Source: an uncultured Oscillospiraceae bacterium
GTDB taxonomy: Bacteria > Bacillota > Clostridia > Oscillospirales > Ruminococcaceae
Length of the DNA stretch: 8,048 nucleotides
Reading direction: 5' to 3'
NCBI GenBank assembly: GCA_950097605.1
Contig: CATNEU010000059.1
Span: forward strand, 1-8,048
Position 1 is the first letter of the stretch, and each line of letters begins with the position of its first letter. Below, piece by piece: positions 1 through 5,835 of the stretch. Both the position numbers and the translations under genes were made by a program. Under the pieces are notes generated by a model that saw nothing but the letters and a program-made list of their open reading frames with translations, did not search any database and had not been told where the DNA came from.

Positions 1-1
1 G

Positions 2-589
2 ATGCCGGTATTTGATATCTCCACAACCTTCAACGGTTCGGATACCATCCAGCACGGCGTCTATGAGATTTCCAAAGACGGACTTGCGTGGACCGAAATC
101 GGCGCTCTGGAATACCAGGGTACAACCGCTTCTGTGAATGCCAACGGCTTGATGGCGAGATACGTGAGAATCCGTGTCACAAAATCGAACGCAAGCAATT
201 GGGTGCAGATTGTGGAAATGGAAGTCAACAAATCCATTGGCGGCGGAAGCGACTATGTGGAGCTTGTATCCGGTACGCCGGCAGGCAACTTTGTTGCACT
301 GTATGACGGCGACATGGCGACCAGCTATGCACCGAGCGCAGTTTCCGAGGGCGATGCGATTACGTACAAGATGACGAGAAAAACAGACGTTGAAAGCCTC
401 GTATTCTTCCAGGACAGCGCCTGCAACGCTACGGTTAGCGTGAAAGACACTGCCGGTAACTGGACAGAAATCGGCAAACTCGATGCAGCAGCTAAGGAAC
501 TCGCAGTTGGCAAACAGATTGTTGAAGTCAAGATTGCCTTCGACGAGACCCAGCCGCTTCCCGTCATCAACGAAATTATCATCAAATAA
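2..589 (+). CDS. C-terminal part of a secreted protein with two CBM32/F5-8C-like modules (5' end outside window)
   Basis: The frame is open from the left edge and ends with TAA at 587-589; 195 residues are visible. The ATG at base 2 has no visible ribosome site and falls inside a beta-rich domain, so the true start lies upstream. Two tandem modules of the discoidin/CBM32 type can be seen. The end of the first includes 'DGLAWTEIG' (res. 26-34), 'ARYVRIRVT' (52-60) and 'WVQIVEMEV' (67-75). After a short Gly-rich linker (res. 80-82), the second starts near residue 86 with 'LYDGDMATSYAP' (100-111) and ends in 'INEIIIK'. This arrangement resembles the tails of clostridial GH84/GH20 hexosaminidases and related glycan-degrading enzymes, which act outside the cell. 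The catalytic part is not in the window, so the enzyme class cannot be given. No LPXTG or SLH anchor follows the last module. Confidence 0.75.
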   Translation: MPVFDISTTFNGSDTIQHGVYEISKDGLAWTEIGALEYQGTTASVNANGLMARYVRIRVTKSNASNWVQIVEMEVNKSIGGGSDYVELVSGTPAGNFVALYDGDMATSYAPSAVSEGDAITYKMTRKTDVESLVFFQDSACNATVSVKDTAGNWTEIGKLDAAAKELAVGKQIVEVKIAFDETQPLPVINEIIIK

Positions 590-612
590 TAATTGCAAGT
601 TCGCAGTTATCG

Positions 613-646
613 AAAGAGGACACCCTAAAGGGTGTCCTCTTTTTTT
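613..646 (+). terminator. Rho-independent terminator between convergent genes
   Basis: A 13-bp perfect stem (613-625 with 630-642) closes a TAAA loop (626-629) and is followed on the plus strand by an uninterrupted T run ending at 646. It sits 24 bases after the stop of the carbohydrate-binding protein gene, which it should terminate. The stem is symmetric, so it may also act on minus-strand transcripts, but only three T residues follow on that side. The left arm and loop contain the last codons and the stop of the minus-strand permease gene. Confidence 0.9.
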
Positions 647-1008
647 GCGGACCGGCGGTGAAAGACCTCTTTGAGCCCAAGCAGAAGCAGGAAGGCGGCA
701 AAACACTTGCTGAGCAAGTCGGAGCCGAGCCAGCCCGCCACAAAACTGCCCAAAAAGGTGCCGATACTGCCTGTCAGAACAGCGGGCCAGACCACCTTCC
801 ATTCAATCAGCTTGGATCTGGCATGAATGGCCAGGGCAATCAGCGCAATTGGAATGAAAAAAATAAGGTTGATTCCCTGTGCTTGCAGTTGGTCCATACC
901 TGCAGCGGCGGTTAAGTATAGCAGGAGGACCGTACCGCCGCCAAGCCCCAGGCTTGCGAAAACGGCCGACAGAAGACCCACCAGGATACTAATAACAATC
1001 TGATTCAT
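625..1008 (-). CDS. Half-length TauE/SafE (TSUP) family permease, second subunit
   Basis: This 127-residue protein is very hydrophobic, with about four predicted membrane helices (near residues 4-34, 45-65, 73-95 and 100-115) and a basic C-terminal tail. It carries the Gly-rich helix motif of the TauE/SafE (DUF81/TSUP) family, 'ASLGLGGG' (res. 18-25). Full-length members have about 250 residues made of two such repeats; this is one repeat. TSUP proteins move sulfite, sulfonates or other small organic anions across the cytoplasmic membrane; the substrate here cannot be read from the sequence. The ATG at 1008 is chosen because it overlaps the upstream stop as ATGA, suggesting translational coupling; a frame extension to a TTG at 1035 would lie inside the preceding gene. 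The TAG stop (627-625) lies at the edge of the terminator hairpin. It probably pairs with the neighbouring half to form one transporter. Confidence 0.8.
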   Translation of the reverse strand: MNQIVISILVGLLSAVFASLGLGGGTVLLLYLTAAAGMDQLQAQGINLIFFIPIALIALAIHARSKLIEWKVVWPAVLTGSIGTFLGSFVAGWLGSDLLSKCFAAFLLLLGLKEVFHRRSAKKEDTL

Positions 1009-1358
1009 TTGAAAAACAACCTCACAGCCGCCCAAAGCATGACCAGGCCGAAAACTCTGCGCAGGACGTCGTTGGGAATTTTTTTAAGGAAAAGCGCGCC
1101 GCAAACAGCGCCGACAATACCCGATGGAATATAGAGCATTGCATCCGAAAACACGAAACGGCCGCCCGAAAGATACAGAAACGAGGTGATGACCGTTAGA
1201 GGCAAAATGATGGCAATGGAAGTTGCGTGTGCTTTTTTGGCCTCAATTCCGTCTTTTTCAAGCATCGGGACCACGACCATGCCGCCTCCCGCGCCAAACA
1301 ATCCGTTGAGGATACCGGCGGCAAAGCCGCAGAAATAGGAAAAATACTTTTTAATCAT
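1005..1358 (-). CDS. Half-length TauE/SafE (TSUP) family permease, first subunit
   Basis: This 117-residue membrane protein has about four predicted helices (near residues 8-30, 44-66, 74-93 and 98-115). The signature Gly-rich stretch 'GLFGAGGG' is at residues 19-26, followed by 'AHATSIAIILPL' (43-54), typical of the N-terminal repeat of TauE/SafE transporters. The ATG at 1358 is chosen because the sequence AGGTGG (minus strand, 1369-1364) stands five bases upstream. The open frame reaches a TTG at 1454, but that extension is polar, Cys-rich and unlike a membrane protein, so it is rejected. The stop overlaps the start of the next permease half by four bases. The two halves align with each other along their whole length, as expected for the two repeats of one TSUP transporter encoded as separate genes. 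The substrate is unknown. Confidence 0.8.
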   Translation of the reverse strand: MIKKYFSYFCGFAAGILNGLFGAGGGMVVVPMLEKDGIEAKKAHATSIAIILPLTVITSFLYLSGGRFVFSDAMLYIPSGIVGAVCGALFLKKIPNDVLRRVFGLVMLWAAVRLFFK

Positions 1359-1557
1359 ACATACCACCTGATCAAATATGCAAGAATCCTGCATGCAAGC
1401 CCGCCCACAATAAAAGCTGGATAGAGGCAAAGTGTTTCCTTTGCAGCATGTCAAAAAACCGCCTTTGTACTACTGTAACCAGATCACAGAAGAATATGAA
1501 TCTGTGGGACAGAAATCTAGGCAGAATCACGGTAATCATAAAATTTCAGCACAGAGG
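1359..1557. other. Divergent intergenic region between permease genes and pyr promoter
   Basis: About 200 bases without a credible gene. Near the permease start there is a direct repeat of ATGCAAG (1378-1384 and 1393-1399, start-to-start 15 bases). Further on there is an inverted repeat CACAGA / TCTGTG (1485-1490 and 1501-1506). A perfect TTGACA -35-like hexamer is present on the minus strand (1454-1449), but no good -10 follows at 16-18 bases, so the permease promoter is not assigned. Confidence 0.5.
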
Positions 1558-1586
1558 TGGACATTTCCCTGAAAATGTTTTATACT
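1558..1586 (+). promoter_or_regulatory. Sigma-A-type promoter of the pyr operon
   Basis: The -35 box TGGACA (1558-1563, one mismatch to TTGACA) and the -10 box TATACT (1581-1586, one mismatch to TATAAT) are separated by exactly 17 bases. Transcription would start near 1593, about 26 bases before the PyrR binding loop, giving a leader of roughly 175 bases up to the attenuator terminator. Confidence 0.75.
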
Positions 1587-1618
1587 AAACTTGTTATGAT
1601 TCTAAAAGAAGCCGACAA

Positions 1619-1649
1619 CCTTTAAGTTGGTCCCGTGAGGCTGACAAGG
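1619..1649 (+). promoter_or_regulatory. PyrR binding loop (anti-antiterminator) in the pyr leader RNA
   Basis: The RNA matches the established PyrR recognition element: a lower stem CCTT (1619-1622) with AAGG (1646-1649), and an upper stem GGTC (1629-1632) with GGCT (1639-1642) closing the six-base loop CCGTGA (1633-1638), which fits the CNGNGA loop of Bacillus sites. When PyrR with UMP/UTP binds and stabilises this stem-loop, its right arm can no longer join the antiterminator. It lies directly upstream of pyrR, so pyrR is autoregulated. Confidence 0.93.
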
Positions 1650-1746
1650 CGGTCTTGATTAGAGAGAATAGCTGTACCTATCACCATCTGTATGTTTACG
1701 GCTATGTGGCAATTTTGCGCTAATCAAATCGGTTTGTCCGCCCTGT
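1644..1746 (+). promoter_or_regulatory. Proposed antiterminator of the pyr attenuator
   Basis: Two complementary blocks can form a long-range stem. TTGATTAG (1655-1662) pairs perfectly with CTAATCAA (1720-1727). ACAAGGCGG (1644-1652) pairs with CCGCCCTGT (1738-1746) with a single A-C mismatch. The two blocks are separated by an asymmetric internal loop. The left side takes the 3' arm of the PyrR binding loop and the right side takes the 5' arm of the terminator, so this fold excludes both, as PyrR-type attenuation requires. The fold was derived by eye, without energy calculation. Confidence 0.75.
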
Positions 1747-1767
1747 GGCGGATAAACCGATTTTTTT
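1726..1767 (+). terminator. pyr attenuator terminator
   Basis: Bases 1726-1742 pair with 1747-1763 in an uninterrupted 17-bp stem (one G-U pair, 1736 with 1753) around the loop CTGT (1743-1746). The T run continues to 1767. It lies after the PyrR binding loop and 74 bases before the pyrR start codon, so it is the regulated leader terminator and not the end of a gene. Confidence 0.95.
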
Positions 1768-1787
1768 GTTGTATGCCGCAGATAAAC

Positions 1788-1809
1788 TGCGCCGCACAGA
1801 GGCGGCGCA
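1788..1809 (+). other. GC-rich hairpin between attenuator and pyrR
   Basis: TGCGCCGC (1788-1795) pairs perfectly with GCGGCGCA (1802-1809) around a six-base loop. No T run follows, so it is not a terminator. It lies 18 bases upstream of the pyrR Shine-Dalgarno sequence and would be present only on transcripts that read through the attenuator. Its role is unknown; it could protect the mRNA or keep the ribosome site open. Confidence 0.55.
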
Positions 1810-1827
1810 ATGTAAAACCGCCATGTA

Positions 1828-1834
1828 TAGGAGG
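1828..1834 (+). promoter_or_regulatory. Ribosome binding site that fixes the pyrR start
   Basis: TAGGAGG ends seven bases before the ATG at 1842. The same frame is open back to an ATG at 1692, but that codon lies inside the attenuator and has no ribosome site, so 1842 is the start. Confidence 0.9.
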
Positions 1835-1841
1835 CAGCCGA

Positions 1842-2369
1842 ATGCTTACGCAGAAAGCGGAGATTATGGATGAAAAGGCGATGGGCCGGGCAATTGCCCG
1901 CATCAGCTATGAAATCATAGAACGCAACAAGGGCACCGAAAACCTGTATATTGTTGGAATTCTATCCAGGGGAGCGGAGATTGCCAAGCGTATCGCCGCC
2001 AAAATATCCGAAGTGGAAAGAAAAACGGTGGAGGTTGGGTTTCTGGATATCACGCCCTGTCGGGACGACCGGCCTGGAACCGGTGCAGACCACTCGGAAA
2101 TCGGGTTTGCGGTGCAAAACGCAAAAATTGTCCTTGTGGATGATGTGATTTTTACGGGCCGCAGCGCGCGCGCGGCCATTGATGCGATTCTCAAACGTGG
2201 GCGTCCGCAGACGATCCAGCTTGCAGCGCTTGTGGACAGAGGGCACAGGGAACTGCCGATCCGCGCGGACTTCATTGGGAAAAACCTGCCGACCTCCCGC
2301 GAAGAGGTGGTGCGGGTGATGATGGCCGAGCGCGACGGTGTGGACAAAGTGGTGATTCTGGCGCCTTGA
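1842..2369 (+). CDS. pyrR: PyrR, pyrimidine operon attenuation regulator / uracil phosphoribosyltransferase
   Basis: This 175-residue cytoplasmic protein (the family is usually about 180) binds pyr leader RNA in response to UMP/UTP and commonly also has weak uracil phosphoribosyltransferase activity. The N-terminus 'KAEIMDEKAMGRAIARI' follows the Bacillus pattern. The PRPP-binding loop 'IVLVDDVIFTGRSAR' is at residues 96-110 with the acidic pair D100-D101. The highly conserved block 'VDRGHRELPIRADFIGKNLP' is at 131-150, followed by T151-S152; this region contains RNA-contacting residues in characterised PyrR. The segment between 'RDD' (74-76) and the PRPP loop is several residues shorter than in B. 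subtilis PyrR, in the flexible hood loop. It is the first gene of the operon, directly behind its own attenuator, which implies autoregulation. Identification is secure; how strong its enzyme activity is cannot be judged. Confidence 0.97.
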   Translation: MLTQKAEIMDEKAMGRAIARISYEIIERNKGTENLYIVGILSRGAEIAKRIAAKISEVERKTVEVGFLDITPCRDDRPGTGADHSEIGFAVQNAKIVLVDDVIFTGRSARAAIDAILKRGRPQTIQLAALVDRGHRELPIRADFIGKNLPTSREEVVRVMMAERDGVDKVVILAP

Positions 2370-2391
2370 TAAAAAGAAATCGGCGCCGATA

Positions 2392-2420
2392 TTGCATAAA
2401 TATATATTGAGATGTATAAT
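2392..2420 (+). promoter_or_regulatory. Possible internal promoter upstream of pyrC
   Basis: A perfect -10 box TATAAT (2415-2420) stands 17 bases after TTGCAT (2392-2397), which matches only three of six positions of the -35 consensus. The 76-base pyrR-pyrC gap is strikingly AT-rich compared with the flanking genes. If active, it would supply pyrC-pyrF-carAB independently of the PyrR attenuator. AT-rich sequence produces such boxes by chance, so this is tentative. Confidence 0.4.
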
Positions 2421-2445
2421 TATAAACAGAACGGGGAGAAAAGCT

Positions 2446-3717
2446 ATGGCAGATATACTGATACAAAATGCGCGGGTTATCGACCCTTCCAGGCAGTTCG
2501 ATTGTGTGGCGGACGTTTGGATCCAAGACGGCAAAATTACGGAGATTGGAAAACCCAATGTGCAGGCCGAACAGGTTTTGGATGCGGCGGGATTGGTGCT
2601 CTGTCCGGGACTTGTGGACATGCACGTGCACCTGCGGGACCCGGGATTGGAATATAAAGAGGACATTCTGTCGGGCTGCGAGGCGGCAGCGGCGGGCGGC
2701 GTGACGGCGGTTGCCTGCATGCCCAACACCAGCCCAACCACCGACTGCGCCGAGGTGGTGAGGGAGATCCTGCGCCGCGCGCAGTCCGCGAAGGCAAAGG
2801 TGTATCCGGTCGCCTCGATCACCAGGGGGCTGGGCGGCGAGTTTTTGACCGATTACGCCGGCGTGCGGCAGGCCGGTGCGGTCGCGGTCAGCGACGACGG
2901 CAGGCCCGTTCAAAATGCACGCATTATGCAGGAGGCACTGGTGCACGCTATGGAGAGCAACCTGCTGGTCATCAGCCACTGTGAGGATATGGACATCATT
3001 GGAAAGGGCATTATCAACAAAGGCGAGGTCAGCAAACAGCTCGGCGTGGAGGGGATGGACCGCACCAGCGAGGATTCGATCACCGCGCGCGAGATTGCGC
3101 TCGCGGCCGCGACCGGTACACGTATCCACATTGCGCATGTCAGCACCCGCGGCTCGGTGGCGCTGATCCGGGACGCCAAACGGCGCGGCGTGCGGGTGAC
3201 GGCGGAAACCTGTCCGCACTATTTCACCCTGACAGATACAGAGCTGCTGAAAAAAGACGCGAACTTCCGCATGAACCCGCCGCTGCGCACCGAGGACGAC
3301 CGTCTCGCGATTATCGAGGCGTTGCAGGATGGCACGCTCGACGCAATTGTGACCGACCACGCGCCGCATGCGCCCTATGAGAAGCAGGATTTCCTCAAGG
3401 CGCCCAACGGCATTCTGGGCCTGCAAACATCGCTCGCACTGGCGCTGACCGGTCTCGTGCATGGTGGAAAGCTGCCTTTGCAGCGGGTGGTGGAACTCAT
3501 GTCCACAAATCCCTGCAAGATCCTCGGTATCCCGGGCGGCACGCTGGCGCAGGGCGCGGCGGCGGATATCACACTATTTGATCCCGACGAGGAATGGACC
3601 TTTACCAAAGAGATGATCCGCTCGAAATCGTCCAATACGCCGTTTATCGGCGCCACCTTCCGGGGGCGTGTGCGGTACACCATAAAAGATGGAGAGCTTG
3701 TATATACATGCAGATAA
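2446..3717 (+). CDS. pyrC: Dihydroorotase (type I, PyrC)
   Basis: Catalyses the reversible cyclisation of N-carbamoyl-L-aspartate to L-dihydroorotate, the third step of UMP synthesis, in the cytoplasm. The 423-residue amidohydrolase has all expected zinc ligands and catalytic residues: 'DMHVHLRDPG' (H60, H62), 'SDDG' (D151), 'SHCED' (H178), 'IAHVST' (H231) and 'TDHAPH' (D304). 'NPPLR' at 277-281 is a substrate-site motif. D151 in place of a carboxylated lysine marks the Bacillus-like type I class. The ATG at 2446 is preceded by GGGGAG (2433-2438) at seven bases; an in-frame upstream start at 2392 lies in the AT-rich gap and is rejected. It follows pyrR with no pyrB between them, unlike the Bacillus order, so its substrate must come from an aspartate transcarbamoylase encoded elsewhere. 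It looks intact. Confidence 0.97.
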   Translation: MADILIQNARVIDPSRQFDCVADVWIQDGKITEIGKPNVQAEQVLDAAGLVLCPGLVDMHVHLRDPGLEYKEDILSGCEAAAAGGVTAVACMPNTSPTTDCAEVVREILRRAQSAKAKVYPVASITRGLGGEFLTDYAGVRQAGAVAVSDDGRPVQNARIMQEALVHAMESNLLVISHCEDMDIIGKGIINKGEVSKQLGVEGMDRTSEDSITAREIALAAATGTRIHIAHVSTRGSVALIRDAKRRGVRVTAETCPHYFTLTDTELLKKDANFRMNPPLRTEDDRLAIIEALQDGTLDAIVTDHAPHAPYEKQDFLKAPNGILGLQTSLALALTGLVHGGKLPLQRVVELMSTNPCKILGIPGGTLAQGAAADITLFDPDEEWTFTKEMIRSKSSNTPFIGATFRGRVRYTIKDGELVYTCR

Positions 3718-3740
3718 CTTGCTGAAAAGGGGAATGCAGA

Positions 3741-4685
3741 ATGTCCATGGATCGCTTGATTGAGAAAATTGTGCAGACGCAGAATCCAACCGTTGCGGGC
3801 CTAGACCCAAAACTCGAGTTTATCCCGGCCGCCATCAAGGAAAAGGCCTACAAAGCATACGGCCATACGCTGAAGGCGGCGGCCAAAGCCATTTTGGAGT
3901 TCAACAGGGGACTGATTGATGCGCTCTGCGACATCGTGCCCGCCGTGAAGCCGCAGTGTGCCTACTATGAGATGTATGGCTGGCAGGGCGTCAAGGTGCT
4001 CTATAAAACCATCGAGTATGCCCGCGAAAAGGGGATGTACGTAATCACCGACGGCAAGCGCAACGATATCGGCACCACCATGGAGGCCTATGCCGTGGCG
4101 CATCTCGGCGAAGTGGCGGTTGGGGAAGAACGCTGCACCCCGTTCGGCGCCGACGCGCTCACAGTCAACGGCTATCTGGGCAGCGACGGGATCTCGCCGC
4201 TGCTGAAGGTCTGCGCTGCGCAGGATAAGGGCATCTTTGTGCTGGCCAAGACCTCCAATCCGTCCTCCGGCGAGCTGCAGGACAAACCGATCGGCGATAC
4301 GCCGGTTTACCGTGTGATGGGTGAAATGTGCCAGCAGTGGGGACAGGCGCTGCCGGGCAAATACGGCTATTCGGGCGTTGGCGCGGTAGTCGGCGCCACC
4401 TATCCCGAGCAGCTCGGCATGCTCCGGAAGGAGCTGTCCGCCACCTTTTTCCTGGTGCCGGGATACGGCGCGCAGGGGGGCGGCGCGCAGGACGTTGCGG
4501 GCGCGTTTGATACAAACGGCCTCGGCGCAATCGTCAATTCCTCCCGCGCAATTATGACGGCTTATAAAAAGGAGTCCGGCGCGAAGGAGAGCGAATATGC
4601 CGCCTGCGCGCGCCGGGAGGCCCTCCGCATGAAAGAGGATATCACCCGGTACATCGGCGAAATCAGGCTGCCGGAACAGAAATAA
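3741..4685 (+). CDS. pyrF: Orotidine 5'-phosphate decarboxylase, long group 2 form
   Basis: Converts OMP to UMP, the last step of the pathway, in the cytoplasm. At 314 residues it belongs to the longer group 2 OMP decarboxylases, not the roughly 240-residue B. subtilis type. Visible motifs are 'AGLDPK' (19-24), the catalytic Asp-Lys-Asp array in 'DGKRNDIGTT' (D104, K106, D109), the phosphate-gripping 'VPGYGAQGGG' (239-248) and 'NSSRAI' (266-271). The ATG at 3741 has AGGGG (3728-3732) eight bases upstream; the ATG at 3747 would be too far from it. It starts 23 bases after the pyrC stop and so is probably co-transcribed. The charged C-terminus after about residue 275 is typical of the long form. 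No defect was seen. Confidence 0.96.
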   Translation: MSMDRLIEKIVQTQNPTVAGLDPKLEFIPAAIKEKAYKAYGHTLKAAAKAILEFNRGLIDALCDIVPAVKPQCAYYEMYGWQGVKVLYKTIEYAREKGMYVITDGKRNDIGTTMEAYAVAHLGEVAVGEERCTPFGADALTVNGYLGSDGISPLLKVCAAQDKGIFVLAKTSNPSSGELQDKPIGDTPVYRVMGEMCQQWGQALPGKYGYSGVGAVVGATYPEQLGMLRKELSATFFLVPGYGAQGGGAQDVAGAFDTNGLGAIVNSSRAIMTAYKKESGAKESEYAACARREALRMKEDITRYIGEIRLPEQK

Positions 4686-4706
4686 ACAGTCAACCACAAC
4701 CAGATT

Positions 4707-4712
4707 GGGAGG
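4707..4712 (+). promoter_or_regulatory. Ribosome binding site that fixes the carA start
   Basis: GGGAGG ends ten bases before the ATG at 4723. The in-frame TTG at 4705 overlaps this site and cannot be the start. Confidence 0.8.
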
Positions 4713-4722
4713 TATACGGAAG

Positions 4723-5835
4723 ATGTCGATTCTGACAAATACGAAAAAAGCATATCTGCTTTTGGCCGACGGCACGGTGCTGGCCGGCAAGAGCTTCGGC
4801 GTGGAGGGGACAACCATCGGAGAGGTTGTGTTTGCAACCGGTCTGACCGGCTATCAGGAAATGCTGACCGACCCGAGCTATTACGGCCAGATCCTGACCC
4901 AGACGTTCCCGCTGGTCGGCAACTATGGCGTCAACAGCGAGGACGGCGAGTCGGAGAAATCCTGGGTGCGCGGCTATGTCGTGCGCGAATGGTGCGAGGT
5001 GCCGTCCAATTTCCGATGCGAGCGGACCGTCGATGCATTTTTAAAAGAACAGAATGTCATCGGCCTATATGATATCGACACCCGCGCGCTGACTAGGAAG
5101 CTGCGCGAAGCGGGCGTGATGAACGGCATGATTACGACCGAGGATGTCTATGCGAATCAGGAAGCACTGCTCGAGCAGGTCAGGGCCTACAAAATCACCG
5201 ACGCGGTCCCGAGCGTCTCAACCAAGACGGTGCAGGAGTATGGGGACAAGGATGCAAGCTACCATGTTGTGCTGATGGACTTCGGCTATAAACACGGCAT
5301 TCTGCGGTCGCTTCTGACCCGCGGCTGCCGGGTGACGGTGGTGCCCTACAACACCACCGCGGAGCAGATTGAGGCGTTGCGGCCGGACGGCGTCATGCTC
5401 TCCAACGGCCCGGGCAACCCGGCGGAGAACGCCGGCGTGATCGAGGCGCTGCGCGCGCTGATGCAAACGGGCATCCCACTGTTTGGCATCTGCTTGGGAC
5501 ACCAGCTTCTCGCGCTTGCAAACGGCGCAAAGACCCAGAAGCTCAAATACGGGCACCGCGGCGGCAACCAGCCGGTGATCGACAGCTATAAAAACAAGAC
5601 CTATGTGACCAGCCAAAACCACGGCTATGCAGTGGTGGGCGAAACCGTTCCAACCGGCGTCGGAGAAGTCAGCCATGTCAACGCCAACGACAGGACCTGC
5701 GAGGGCGTGCGGTATCACAACGCACCGGCATTCACGGTGCAGTTCCACCCAGAGGCATGCGCCGGCCCTGTGGATACCTCCTATCTGTTCGACGAATTTG
5801 TCGCCCTGATGGACAAGCACCAGAGGGAAGCCTAG
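4723..5835 (+). CDS. carA: Carbamoyl phosphate synthase small (glutaminase) subunit
   Basis: Hydrolyses glutamine and passes ammonia to the large subunit CarB for carbamoyl phosphate synthesis. The 370-residue protein has the N-terminal CPSase_sm domain (about 1-150, with 'ATGLTGYQEMLTDPSY' at 38-53 and 'GLYDIDTRALTRKLRE' at 114-129). The C-terminal class I glutamine amidotransferase domain (about 180-365) has the nucleophile C257 in 'GICLGHQ' and the 'FHPEA' motif with H342 and E344. 'SNGPGNP' (227-233) is the oxyanion-strand motif. All triad residues are present, so it should be active. The gap after pyrF is 37 bases, but the gap to carB is 83 bases, long for a carAB pair, and holds a copy of part of the pyr leader. 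Placement in the pyr operon suggests it serves pyrimidine synthesis; whether it also serves arginine synthesis cannot be decided here. Confidence 0.97.
   Translation: MSILTNTKKAYLLLADGTVLAGKSFGVEGTTIGEVVFATGLTGYQEMLTDPSYYGQILTQTFPLVGNYGVNSEDGESEKSWVRGYVVREWCEVPSNFRCERTVDAFLKEQNVIGLYDIDTRALTRKLREAGVMNGMITTEDVYANQEALLEQVRAYKITDAVPSVSTKTVQEYGDKDASYHVVLMDFGYKHGILRSLLTRGCRVTVVPYNTTAEQIEALRPDGVMLSNGPGNPAENAGVIEALRALMQTGIPLFGICLGHQLLALANGAKTQKLKYGHRGGNQPVIDSYKNKTYVTSQNHGYAVVGETVPTGVGEVSHVNANDRTCEGVRYHNAPAFTVQFHPEACAGPVDTSYLFDEFVALMDKHQREA

Noticed and set aside
1359..1454. N-terminal extension of the first permease half to a TTG at 1454
   Set aside because: The added residues are polar and Cys-rich, unlike a TSUP N-terminus, and the ribosome site at 1369-1364 supports the ATG at 1358.
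1443..1454. TTGACA on the minus strand (1454-1449) as -35 box of the permease promoter
   Set aside because: No acceptable -10 hexamer lies 16-18 bases downstream on that strand, so a promoter is not supported.
1692..1841. N-terminal extension of pyrR by 50 codons from an ATG at 1692
   Set aside because: It would be translated from inside the attenuator and through the terminator stem, has no ribosome site, and PyrR homologues start at the ATG at 1842 with its own TAGGAGG.
2381..2388. CGGCGCCG palindrome shared by the pyrR-pyrC gap (2381-2388) and the carA-carB gap (5861-5868) as a common operator
   Set aside because: The same 8-mer also occurs inside pyrF near 4145, and such GC palindromes are expected by chance in this composition.
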